The translations under genes were made by a program, and so were the position numbers. DNA of 64,000 nt from Oleispirillum naphthae (lineage in GTDB: Bacteria; Pseudomonadota; Alphaproteobacteria; Rhodospirillales; Rhodospirillaceae): the NCBI GenBank assembly GCA_027864655.1, contig JAQAZG010000009.1, positions 1 through 64,000 of the forward strand, in the 5' to 3' direction. Numbering within the stretch: position 1 is the stretch's first letter; each line of letters begins with the position of its first letter. Below are positions 34,211 to 42,116 of the stretch, one piece after another. Below the pieces are notes generated by a model. That model was not told the origin of the DNA. It did no database searches and saw nothing but the letters and a program-made list of their open reading frames with translations.

Positions 34211-35314
34211 CTACCTCCGCTTGGTCCAGACCGGATCGGTCTTGGCGGTCTGTTGCAGCTCGACCTGCGCGGCGAGCAGGTCGTCGAACATTTTGGTGGC
34301 CACCGGGCCGGTGAAGCGCGGAGCGTCCGAAGGCATGGCAAGGCCGCCGGTCGCGAGACCCGGCACCAGCATCAGTTCGGTGGCCGGGGCGCCGGTCGCG
34401 AGGCTGGGGGAAACCTTCACGACTCGCCCCTTGATTCGCAGAATCGTCCGCGCCGCCTTGTCCACGCTCTCCGCGGCGGAAAGCGCGGTGGCCAGCACCA
34501 CCACTTCGTATTCCGGGTGGGTGCGGCGGCGGCGGTAGGTGATGACCTTGCCCGCCGGGTTGCACACGTGCCCGCTCTCCGACAGCGGGAAGCTGTCGGC
34601 CATCGGCAGGCCGCCGACGACGAGCTCGTGGTAGTCCTTGCCCGCGGGCGAGGGGATGAAATTCAAGTCGTCGCGCAGCGGCACGCCATCCAGGGTCAGC
34701 CAGCCGAATTCCTGGCAGCCGTAGAGGTCGTGCACCGCATAGCCGAAGCGCTCCGCCACCGGCAGCAGTTCCAGATCCAGCGGCGTGCCCGCGGTCAGGA
34801 TGACGCAGGACTTCGGCATCTCCGCGGCAAGGCCGAGACTGCCCGCCGCCTCCAGGGAGGCGCGGATGAACGAGGATTCGCCCAACAGCAGGTCGGGCTT
34901 CTCGCGGCAGAACCTGGCGAGGAAGGCGTCGCGGCTCGAGCGGTTCAAGAAGAACCACTCGATGCCGCAGGCTTCGAGCGCCGCCCTGGCAAACACGTTG
35001 ACCAGCGGCGCATAGGTCACGAGCATGCGCCGCCCGGCATCCATCCCCAAGGCCAGAAACAGACGCCGGGCGACTTCACAGCGACCGTCGAGTTCGCTGT
35101 GCGCCACGCCGACGATGTTCTGGAACGCCGAGGAACCGGTGGTGAAGGTGAGATACGCGAGATTGAACGGCGTGTGCACCTCTTCGATGACGTGCGCCGC
35201 CGTCGCTCCCGCGATCCCCTTGTCGGCCAGCGTGCGCCGCGGCATTTCGGCCAGCGACGGCGCGGTGGACAAGGTTTCCGCCAGTTCCTCGAAACGATCC
35301 AGATCGTCGGACAT
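34211..35314 (-). CDS. madH: ACP-SH:acetate ligase (MadH)
   Basis: A 367-residue acyl-adenylate-forming protein that acetylates the thiol of the malonate decarboxylase ACP in the biotin-dependent systems. It is shorter than ordinary acetyl-CoA synthetases and resembles PaaK-type ligases, with TFTTGSSAFQNIVGVAHSEL near the N terminus, the nucleotide-site segment VHDLYGCQEFGWLTLDG and a GKVITYRRRRTHPEYEVVVL region. Its presence, with no mdcH-like transacylase, marks this as the Mad rather than Mdc type. It sits between madD and madK. Confidence 0.85.
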   Translation of the reverse strand: MSDDLDRFEELAETLSTAPSLAEMPRRTLADKGIAGATAAHVIEEVHTPFNLAYLTFTTGSSAFQNIVGVAHSELDGRCEVARRLFLALGMDAGRRMLVTYAPLVNVFARAALEACGIEWFFLNRSSRDAFLARFCREKPDLLLGESSFIRASLEAAGSLGLAAEMPKSCVILTAGTPLDLELLPVAERFGYAVHDLYGCQEFGWLTLDGVPLRDDLNFIPSPAGKDYHELVVGGLPMADSFPLSESGHVCNPAGKVITYRRRRTHPEYEVVVLATALSAAESVDKAARTILRIKGRVVKVSPSLATGAPATELMLVPGLATGGLAMPSDAPRFTGPVATKMFDDLLAAQVELQQTAKTDPVWTKRR

Positions 35315-35331
35315 GGGTGGGTTCCTCCTGC

Positions 35332-36237
35332 TTATGCGGCGCCCGGCAGGTACTTGGAAGCGACCGCGTCGAGCTCTTTCTCAAGCAGCGCAATCACCTC
35401 CGGCCGCACCGTGCGCCCGCCGCGTTCCGCACCCAGCGCGCCGCGGCCCCACGGCCCCAGCGTGTCGTCCTCGCCATTGGCCTTGCGGCCGCGCACCTCG
35501 GCGACGTGCGCGATCACCGTGGCGCGCATCGCTTCGATCGTCGGCACGATCTCCTCGACGCCGCCCAGGCGGTAGAAGAACTGCGGACCGGCGGCGAACA
35601 CCGGGTTGCCTTCCGCAAGCTTCTCCAGCACCTCGATGTCCTTCTTGACGATGCGCGAGATCGAGGTGAGCGGCATGACGTGGATCATCGTGCCGAACTT
35701 GGCGTCCAGCGAGAGGATCTGGTCCGCCTGCAGGCCGTGGCAAAGGAACGCGCCCGAGATCGCGCGCCCGATCACCATGGCGACGATCGGGTGCCCGGCG
35801 ATGCGGGCCTCGGCCAGCGCCAGCTGATAGGCGCCGGTCGCCTTGTTCATGCCGAAGATTTCCTCGGTCTTGCCCGGGCCGTTGCCGGGGGTATCGACGA
35901 CGAGGACGATCGCCTGCTTCTCCGCCTTCGGCTTGGCGGCATCGGCGGCGACGGTGGCGTAGACCGCCTGCGCCATCTTGTAGGCTTCCTCCATGCCGAT
36001 CACCCCGGCATAGACCACCGGGAACTTCTCGTTGAAGGCGTCGGCATCGTTGGCGATCACCGTCACCGGCTTGCCGTCGAGTTCGGCGGTGCCGACCACC
36101 GCGCCCGGCCCGAAGTCCGGATCGTCGAAGGTCTTCGCGCCCACCTTGTTCTCGGTGAAGCTGTCGGGATCGAAAATCAGACCGATCGCCTGCCGCCCCT
36201 GACCCAACAACGTTTCCATGTCTTCCATGGTTTCCAT
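35332..36237 (-). CDS. madD: Malonate decarboxylase carboxyltransferase gamma subunit (MadD/MdcE)
   Basis: A 301-residue crotonase-fold carboxyltransferase half. Distinctive stretches are IVLVVDTPGNGPGKTEEIFG, then NKATGAYQLALAEARIAGHP and VIGRAISGAFLCHGLQADQI, as in MdcE. With MadC it transfers the malonyl carboxyl group from ACP to biotin on MadF. It follows madC by 28 bases. Confidence 0.92.
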   Translation of the reverse strand: METMEDMETLLGQGRQAIGLIFDPDSFTENKVGAKTFDDPDFGPGAVVGTAELDGKPVTVIANDADAFNEKFPVVYAGVIGMEEAYKMAQAVYATVAADAAKPKAEKQAIVLVVDTPGNGPGKTEEIFGMNKATGAYQLALAEARIAGHPIVAMVIGRAISGAFLCHGLQADQILSLDAKFGTMIHVMPLTSISRIVKKDIEVLEKLAEGNPVFAAGPQFFYRLGGVEEIVPTIEAMRATVIAHVAEVRGRKANGEDDTLGPWGRGALGAERGGRTVRPEVIALLEKELDAVASKYLPGAA

Positions 36238-36265
36238 CAGACTCTCCTGTTTCCTTGTGCCGGGG

Positions 36266-37222
36266 CTAGACCGTCAGACGCTTCACCGCCTTGCGGAAAT
36301 CGTCCAGGGGCGCGTTGCCGAGAGCCGCAGGGTCGGCGTTGCCCGCCTTCGCCCACACGTCGCGGGCGTCCTTGGGCTGCATCTCCGCGGCGAGCGCGAC
36401 GCGCTTGAGCTGCTTTTCCACCAGCTCCGGCGAGCCGATGCGGCGGAACTCCGCGAACTTGGCGCGCGGCGTCTTGCCGAGTTCGGCCAACTGCTTGCGG
36501 AAGGCCGCGATGGTGTCGTCCACCAGGAAGTTGCAGTCGCCCATGATGTACTTGTGGCGGCCGCCGGTGGTGCGGAACACCAGCCCGCGATCGGCGGAGT
36601 CGAACTCCTCCTTGCCCATTTCCTGCTCGATCACCTCCGGCCCGGTGAGGCCGAGGCGGCCGAACTCGCTCATCACCACCACGTCGGCGGCGGCGGCGAC
36701 GAAGCCCATGCCGCCGAAGCAGCCGACCTTCGAGCCGATCACCGAAACCACCGGCACGATGCCGCGGCAGCGCTGGAACTGGTCCATCACCTCCGCATGG
36801 GCGAGAAGGCCCGCGTTCGCCTCGTGCAGGCGCACCCCGCCGGTCTCGAAGGAGATCACCACGATCGGCTTCTCCTCCTCCTTGGCCTTGGGGAAGTCCT
36901 TGGCGATCTTCTCGGCGAAGGCGCGGGCCGCCTTCAACGCGCCGACCATCTTGGCGCCGCCGACCTCGCCCACCGCGCCGCCGATGAAGCGGCCTTCCTG
37001 CGAGATCATGAACACCGGGGTCTTGCCGATCTTGCCGATGCCGGTGACGATGCCGTCGTCGAACTCCACCGCCTCGCCCAGCACCTCGAGGTGCGGGCTG
37101 GTGCGGCGGTCGAACGGACCGACGAACTCGGTGAAACTGCCTTCATCGACCAGGCCAACCGCGCGGGCGCGCGCGTTGGATTCCAGAAAGCTCCGATTTT
37201 GGAGAGCGCTCCAATTCGACAT
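36266..37222 (-). CDS. madC: Malonate decarboxylase carboxyltransferase beta subunit (MadC/MdcD)
   Basis: A 318-residue partner of MadD in the carboxyltransferase. It shows the AccD/MdcD-type segments EGRFIGGAVGEVGGAKMVGA, VISFETGGVRLHEANAGLLA and GSKVGCFGGMGFVAAAADVV with the oxyanion glycine loop, and LTGPEVIEQEMGKEEFDSAD. Start and length are normal. It lies 18 bases after madE. Confidence 0.93.
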   Translation of the reverse strand: MSNWSALQNRSFLESNARARAVGLVDEGSFTEFVGPFDRRTSPHLEVLGEAVEFDDGIVTGIGKIGKTPVFMISQEGRFIGGAVGEVGGAKMVGALKAARAFAEKIAKDFPKAKEEEKPIVVISFETGGVRLHEANAGLLAHAEVMDQFQRCRGIVPVVSVIGSKVGCFGGMGFVAAAADVVVMSEFGRLGLTGPEVIEQEMGKEEFDSADRGLVFRTTGGRHKYIMGDCNFLVDDTIAAFRKQLAELGKTPRAKFAEFRRIGSPELVEKQLKRVALAAEMQPKDARDVWAKAGNADPAALGNAPLDDFRKAVKRLTV

Positions 37223-37240
37223 GCCTTAGGTTCCTTTCGC

Positions 37241-37555
37241 TCAGGCGGCCGCTTCGGACAGGGCCTGCCGCAGACGCAGCATCACCACCGCCGGTGTCGC
37301 GTTGTTGTCGTTGATCTCGATGCTGACGTCGCCGAGCTTGCTGTTCTCGACGAAGGTGGCGAGCACCCGCCGCCACAACTCGTCGAAGCCCGAGACCGGG
37401 GTCACCACCTTGACCGCGACCGCGCCTTTCAGCGCCTTGGGCTCCATCAGCACTTCCAGATCGCCGGAGCCGACCACGCCGAAGTGCAGCGGCTTGCCGA
37501 CCAGAGCCGCCGGAGCGGCGCTCTTGCATTCGAATTCGATGGTATTGAGAGCCAT
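37241..37555 (-). CDS. madE: Malonate decarboxylase acyl carrier protein (MadE/MdcC)
   Basis: A 104-residue ACP that carries the phosphoribosyl-dephospho-CoA group. The modified serine is Ser30 in GVVGSGDLEVLMEP. It starts MALNTIEFECKSAAPAALVG after a GAGGAGG ribosome site. The frame is open further upstream inside madA, but only this start gives the normal MdcC length. It is acetylated by MadH and loaded with malonate by MadA. Confidence 0.92.
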   Translation of the reverse strand: MALNTIEFECKSAAPAALVGKPLHFGVVGSGDLEVLMEPKALKGAVAVKVVTPVSGFDELWRRVLATFVENSKLGDVSIEINDNNATPAVVMLRLRQALSEAAA

Positions 37556-37571
37556 TGCCGTTCCTCCTCGC

Positions 37572-39236
37572 TTACCAGTTCCGGAACCGCGCCGGCGGCT
37601 CGTAGAGTCCGCCCGACCAGGTGACGAGTTCCTGCATGCTCTTCGCCGACAGGAGGTCGCGGCTGGCGCGGTTGCGATCGACCCCCAGGTCTTCCGGCGT
37701 CCGGACGATCTTCGCATCGCGCAGGCGGCGGGTTTCTTCCGGCTTGGCCTTAAGGCCGATGTCGGTGTAGCCGGCCACCGCACGGATCGCCGCCGAGCGG
37801 GTCTCCATGTCGCCGCACCGGCAGAGGTAGGCGATGCCTTCCTCGGTGATGATGTGGGTGACGTCGTCGCCGTAGATCATCACCGGCGGCAGTTCGAGGT
37901 TGGCGTTCTTGGCGAGCTTCCAGGCGTCGAGCTCCTCGACGAAGGCCGGAGCGCGCCCCTCGCCGAAGGTTTCGATCCCCTGCACCACCAGACGCTTGCC
38001 GCGCGGCATGGCGCCGATCTGGTCCTTCATGCAGGGCAGTTCCTGCCCGCACTTCAGCCACGCCTCGGTGGAGTGACGCCGCCCCTTGGGATCGCAGCCC
38101 ATGTTCGGCGCGCCGCCGAAGCCCGCGACGCGGTTGGCGGTCGCGGTGGAGGAGTTGCCGTAGGGGTCGATCTGAAGGGTGCCGCCGATGAACATGTCCA
38201 CCGCATAGTGGCCCGCGGTCTGCGCGAAGGCGCGGTTGGAACGCAGCGTGCCGTCGGGGCCGATGAAGAACACGTCCGGCCTCGCCGCCACGTACTTCTC
38301 CATGCCGAGTTCGCCGCCGAAGCAGTGGATGGTGTCCACCCAGCCTTCCTCGATCGCCGGGATCATCGTCGGGTGCGGGTTGAGGATCATGTGCGTGCAG
38401 CACTTGCCCTTCAGCCCCAGTTCCGCGCCATAGGTCGGCAGCATCAGTTCGATCGCCGAGGTGAGGAAGCCGATGCCGTGGTTCATGCTCGCGACGTTGT
38501 ATTCCGCATAGACGCCCTTGAGCGCCAGCATCGCCAGCAGGATCTGGGGATCGGTGATCAGCGCCGGGTCGCGGGTGAACAGCGGCTCGATGAAGAAGGG
38601 CTTCGGCGACTGCACCACCGCGTCGATCCAGCCCGCCGGAATGTCGATGCGCGGAATCTTATCGACGATCTTGTTGACCTGGGCGATGACGATGCCCTGG
38701 CGGAACTTCGTCGCCTCGACGATCACCGGGGTGTCCTCGGTGTTGAAGCCGGTGTAGAGGTTGCCCTCGCGGTCGGCCTCGTAGGCGCAGATCAAGGACA
38801 CCTTCGGCGTCAGGTCGAGGAAGTAGCGGCCGAACAGTTCGAGGTAGGTGTGGATCGCGCCGAGTTCGATCTTGCCTTCGCGGATGAACTTGGCGACGCG
38901 GCCCGCCTGCGGACCGCCGAACGCGAAGTCGAGCTTCTTGGCGATGCCGCTCTCGAACAGGTCGAGGTGCGAAGCGAGCGGCACGCAGGACTGCACCATG
39001 TGCAGGTCGTGCACCTTGCCCTTGTCCACCTGGTTGAGGCAGTCGGCCAGAAAGTCGGCCTGTTTCTGGTTGTTGCCCTCGATGTTGACGCGGTCTCCGG
39101 GACGGATCACCGCCTCCAGAAGAGCGACGACATCGCCGGATTGGACTTCCTTGCCCTTCCCGATGAAACGGTCGGCCGCAGCCATCCGCTCCGCGGTATC
39201 CGTGGCCAGGTTGTCCCATTTCCTTTGCTTTGTCAT
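37572..39236 (-). CDS. madA: Malonate decarboxylase alpha subunit, acetyl-ACP:malonate ACP transferase (MadA/MdcA)
   Basis: A 554-residue transferase that exchanges acetate for malonate on the ACP thiol. It follows the MdcA pattern throughout: VQSGDVVALLEAVIRPGDRV then NIEGNNQKQADFLADCLNQV, GKCCTHMILNPHPTMIPAIE, and CFGGELGMEKYVAARPDVFF. It is related to citrate lyase alpha and CoA transferases. It is separated from madB by 143 bases that include a strong hairpin. Confidence 0.95.
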   Translation of the reverse strand: MTKQRKWDNLATDTAERMAAADRFIGKGKEVQSGDVVALLEAVIRPGDRVNIEGNNQKQADFLADCLNQVDKGKVHDLHMVQSCVPLASHLDLFESGIAKKLDFAFGGPQAGRVAKFIREGKIELGAIHTYLELFGRYFLDLTPKVSLICAYEADREGNLYTGFNTEDTPVIVEATKFRQGIVIAQVNKIVDKIPRIDIPAGWIDAVVQSPKPFFIEPLFTRDPALITDPQILLAMLALKGVYAEYNVASMNHGIGFLTSAIELMLPTYGAELGLKGKCCTHMILNPHPTMIPAIEEGWVDTIHCFGGELGMEKYVAARPDVFFIGPDGTLRSNRAFAQTAGHYAVDMFIGGTLQIDPYGNSSTATANRVAGFGGAPNMGCDPKGRRHSTEAWLKCGQELPCMKDQIGAMPRGKRLVVQGIETFGEGRAPAFVEELDAWKLAKNANLELPPVMIYGDDVTHIITEEGIAYLCRCGDMETRSAAIRAVAGYTDIGLKAKPEETRRLRDAKIVRTPEDLGVDRNRASRDLLSAKSMQELVTWSGGLYEPPARFRNW

Positions 39237-39343
39237 GAAGCGGACCTCATGTGGTTGGGTTCAAACGCGACCCGCACATCCCGCACGGCCGCATTTCTCC
39301 GGAACTGGAACCGGCGGCAGCCGCAGGTTCCGCCTTGGATCGA

Positions 39344-39371
39344 CGCCCGCCGCGCGCTTCCGCGGCGGGCG
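39344..39371 (-). promoter_or_regulatory. Intercistronic stem-loop between madB and madA
   Basis: A perfect 11-pair stem, CGCCCGCCGCG and CGCGGCGGGCG with a six-base loop, lies eight bases after the madB stop. No T run follows on the transcribed strand, so it should not terminate efficiently. It may protect the 3' end of madB mRNA or set a processing site that separates the membrane pump message from the soluble enzyme message. Confidence 0.55.
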
Positions 39372-39379
39372 AAGAGAAT

Positions 39380-40588
39380 TCAGTGGACCAGGCCGATGGT
39401 CGAGGCGAAGACGCCCACCGCAATGGCCGAAACGATCACGCCGCATACCGACGCGCCCATGGCGAGCGGCATGATGATGGCGTAGGGATTGACCGCGTAG
39501 GCCTCCTTCTGGGCGATCTTCGCGGTGGACGGCATGCACGAGACGCCGGCGATGCCGATCGTCGGGTTGTACTTGCCCTTGGTGAAGAACCAGATCGTCC
39601 AGCCGCCCAAGAGGCCGCCCAGGCCCGAGACCGCAAGCGCGGTGATGCCGAGCACCAGCAGGATGGCGACGCGCGGGTCCAAGAGCGTGCCCGCCTCGCA
39701 CAGCACGCCGAGCACCAGCCCGAGGAACAGGGTGGAGCTGTAGGTCACGGTCTTTTCCAGGAGCTCCTGGTAGGGCTCGATCTCGGCTTCCTTGATCGCC
39801 ACGCCGAGGAAGAACGACAGGATCAGGGGCGCGGCCACCGGCAAGAGCAGGCAGAGCAGACCGGCGATGACGATGGTGAAGATGAACTTCGCTTCCTGAG
39901 AGACGTCGGGGAAGTCGAACTCGGTCTCGAGGCCGCGGTACTTCTCCGGCACGAGCCACCTGATCAGGTAGGGGTACCCGGCATAGGTGAGCGACAGATA
40001 AAGGTACGCGATGATCGAGATCGGAACGAACAGCTCCCTCGCCATCACCAGCGAGGCGAACAGCACCATCGGCCCGTCGGCGCCGCCGATCGAGGCCACC
40101 GCGGCGGCCTGACCGGGGGTCAACCCGCAGTAGTAGCCGATCACCAGGGTGACGAAGGTGCCCAGCTCGGCGAACAGCGCGACGATGATGCTCGCCCACG
40201 GACGCGCCAGGATGAAGGAGATGTCGGACATCGCGCCGATGCCGAAGAACAGCATGCAGGCGACGAACGAGTTGGTGAAGGTGAAGTTGTAGACCGGCTG
40301 CAGGAAATCGATCTGCATGATGTTGACCAGCGCGGCGGGGTCCTCGATCAGCGGGTCGAGGAACAGCGTGCCGATCTTGTGCGCCTCGAGGAACATCACG
40401 CCGCCGTTGACGCACATCATGCCGAGGCCCATGGGCACCATGATGAGGGGCTCGAGTTTGCGTTTGAAGCCCATCAGCGCGAGCACGAAGCCGAGCGCGA
40501 TCATCCCCACGCGCGACAGCGCGATGACCGGGTCCTGGACGAACATCGTTCCGATGCCGGGGAACATGTAGGTGAGTTGTTCGAGCAT
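39380..40588 (-). CDS. madB: Sodium-pumping carboxybiotin decarboxylase (MadB, OadB family)
   Basis: A 402-residue membrane protein with about ten helices that decarboxylates carboxybiotin-MadF and pumps sodium out. The key acidic site is Asp171 in SIGGADGPMVLFASL, equivalent to the conserved ADGP motif of OadB. Other family stretches are VPMGLGMMCVNGGVMFLEAH and the C-terminal AIIMPLAMGASVCGVIVSAI. It makes malonate breakdown energy-conserving. The 41-residue membrane gene just upstream may encode its small partner. Confidence 0.95.
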   Translation of the reverse strand: MLEQLTYMFPGIGTMFVQDPVIALSRVGMIALGFVLALMGFKRKLEPLIMVPMGLGMMCVNGGVMFLEAHKIGTLFLDPLIEDPAALVNIMQIDFLQPVYNFTFTNSFVACMLFFGIGAMSDISFILARPWASIIVALFAELGTFVTLVIGYYCGLTPGQAAAVASIGGADGPMVLFASLVMARELFVPISIIAYLYLSLTYAGYPYLIRWLVPEKYRGLETEFDFPDVSQEAKFIFTIVIAGLLCLLLPVAAPLILSFFLGVAIKEAEIEPYQELLEKTVTYSSTLFLGLVLGVLCEAGTLLDPRVAILLVLGITALAVSGLGGLLGGWTIWFFTKGKYNPTIGIAGVSCMPSTAKIAQKEAYAVNPYAIIMPLAMGASVCGVIVSAIAVGVFASTIGLVH

Positions 40589-40603
40589 GATCTTCCCTCG
40601 GCT

Positions 40604-40729
40604 TTATTGGGTTTCGGCGTCGCCGCGGCGCGAGAACGAACGCGCCAGCACGACGACGACCCCGATCACGGCAAACGCAATCGCGGCTGTGATGCCGTAA
40701 CACATGATGGAATAGACGATTATGTTCAC
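40604..40729 (-). CDS. Small single-pass membrane protein between madG and madB
   Basis: A 41-residue protein starting at a GTG (40729) after GGAGGA, with one clear membrane helix (residues 10-28, ITAAIAFAVIGVVVVLA), then a basic stretch RSFSRRG and a short polar tail DAETQ ending in TAA. Topology is probably N-out, C-in. It starts two bases after the madG stop and ends 16 bases before madB. The layout resembles the OadG gamma subunit of oxaloacetate decarboxylase, which binds OadB, but it is only half that length and has no visible metal-binding tail. I infer a small accessory subunit of MadB. Confidence 0.65.
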   Translation of the reverse strand: MNIIVYSIMCYGITAAIAFAVIGVVVVLARSFSRRGDAETQ

Positions 40730-40730
40730 T

Positions 40731-41714
40731 TCATCCTCCGTGCGGCCCTGGCCCCGGCGGGCAGAACGGACCCTCCGGGAGGTGTGACTTGATCATCGCG
40801 CTTTCCGGGAAGCGCCGGTTTTCCAAGAGGTACGCGGCGGCGGTGACCGCCAGCAGATCGGCAGCGCCCCCCGGGCTGAGCCGCCTTTCGACGCAGACGG
40901 CGTTCAACCCCTCGATTTCGGCGCGCCCCGCCTCGCCGAGCGCGCCGCCCAGATTGAGGATGCGCACCGCCTCGCCCTGTAGAAATGCCAGCCCGTCCGG
41001 CCCGCCTCGCCAGAGGATGGTGGTGTCCTCCGTCTCCGCGATGAGAACCATCAGGGTGTGCACCAGGGCGTCGTTCAGGCCGTGACCCTCGGCCAGGGCG
41101 GTGCGCAATGTGGGCAGCCCGTGGAAGGCGACCGACGGGAAACCCGCCTCCACCTCGCCGCGGATGCCGAGAACTCCATAATCCCGATAGAGAATTTCGC
41201 CGTTGCTTTTGGCGCACGCCGGATCCCTGCTCACCAGTTCGCGGTCGGTGAGGCCGTGGGTGATGCGCGCCGTCATCGCGAACACCGCATCGGCGGTGAG
41301 CCCCCCTTCCTCCTGCGCCGCGGCGCCTGCCGCAGCCGCCAGAAGGCCCGCGCAGAAGAGAGCGCCGCGCTGGGTGTTGACGCCATGGGTGGCGAACAGC
41401 AGGCGGCGGTCGAAGTCGCGCCCGATGGCGCGGATCGCCGGCAACAGCGTTTCGGGAGCCTCGGCGTGCGCAAACCCGGCCCGCGCGCAGTCATAGAGCG
41501 CGGGCGCGATCGCCGCCGAGGAGAGGATGAAGGTCTGGAGATCCATGTCGCGGTGCGCACCCATGGCGCGCGGCGCGACCAAACCCGGTTTCGGCCAGGC
41601 CGAAACCTCGAGCAACAGGCCGGTGAGAACGGCGGAGCCGATCTCCCGGATGGTCGATTCCGTTCCCTCGCTTATCGCGGTCGGCCGCGAAAACAAGTCC
41701 GGCGAGAAATCCAT
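40731..41714 (-). CDS. madG: Triphosphoribosyl-dephospho-CoA synthase (MadG/MdcB/CitG family)
   Basis: A 327-residue enzyme making the prosthetic-group precursor from ATP and dephospho-CoA. It has the family motif KPGLVAPRAMGAHRDMDLQT near residue 45, THGVNTQRGALF, the metal site region THGLTDRELV, and SVAFHGLPTLRTALAEGHGL. It is the first gene of the operon and works with MadK. The leader upstream contains a hairpin and two palindromes. Confidence 0.92.
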   Translation of the reverse strand: MDFSPDLFSRPTAISEGTESTIREIGSAVLTGLLLEVSAWPKPGLVAPRAMGAHRDMDLQTFILSSAAIAPALYDCARAGFAHAEAPETLLPAIRAIGRDFDRRLLFATHGVNTQRGALFCAGLLAAAAGAAAQEEGGLTADAVFAMTARITHGLTDRELVSRDPACAKSNGEILYRDYGVLGIRGEVEAGFPSVAFHGLPTLRTALAEGHGLNDALVHTLMVLIAETEDTTILWRGGPDGLAFLQGEAVRILNLGGALGEAGRAEIEGLNAVCVERRLSPGGAADLLAVTAAAYLLENRRFPESAMIKSHLPEGPFCPPGPGPHGG

Positions 41715-42116
41715 AGCCGTGCCCCTTCGGACGCGGGCGCCCCACAGCGGGGCGCACGGACTCCGGGCCTGGCCAAACGCACGGATGCACGCATCCGGCG
41801 ACGGCGCATAGGCCGAAGCTCAGGATTCCACCGACACGAAATCACACGTTCACTTGGTGCTTATGTCCGCTTGAACGCTCGGGTTCAACTGTCCGGCCAC
41901 ATGCCGGAACCTCGAAGCGGACTCTCACTCGCGGTTCCTCCACGCCTTTTCACGACGGGGGGCCGACCCAGAACCGCTAGGGCCGAACCTGCGTACACAC
42001 CCACCCTATGAGGCGGGTTCGAGGACTGTCAACGCAAAAAGACAAAACCGTAAAAAATCTACGGAAAAAGCTTTCGGAACGGCATGTCGGCATGCCTCGG
42101 TATGCACGAATCGTAT
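41715..42116. promoter_or_regulatory. mad operon upstream region with tandem palindromes and leader hairpin
   Basis: This 400-base gap holds no gene. Palindrome 1 is TTGAAC-GCTCGG-GTTCAA (41871-41888), directly followed by palindrome 2, TCCGGC-CACAT-GCCGGA (41892-41908); both look like regulator sites about 160-190 bases before madG. Nearer madG, the stem GCGCCCC-ACAGC-GGGGCGC (41737-41755) would form in the leader RNA just ahead of the ribosome site AAGGGG. At the other end, GGCATG-TCGG-CATGCC (42081-42096) follows the dehydrogenase stop on its strand and may be a weak terminator. No convincing -35/-10 was identified. Confidence 0.45.

Noticed and set aside
41715-42116. Sigma-54 promoter for the mad operon
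   Set aside because: No GG-N10-GC pair in a TGGCAC...TTGCA-like context was found on the leftward strand.
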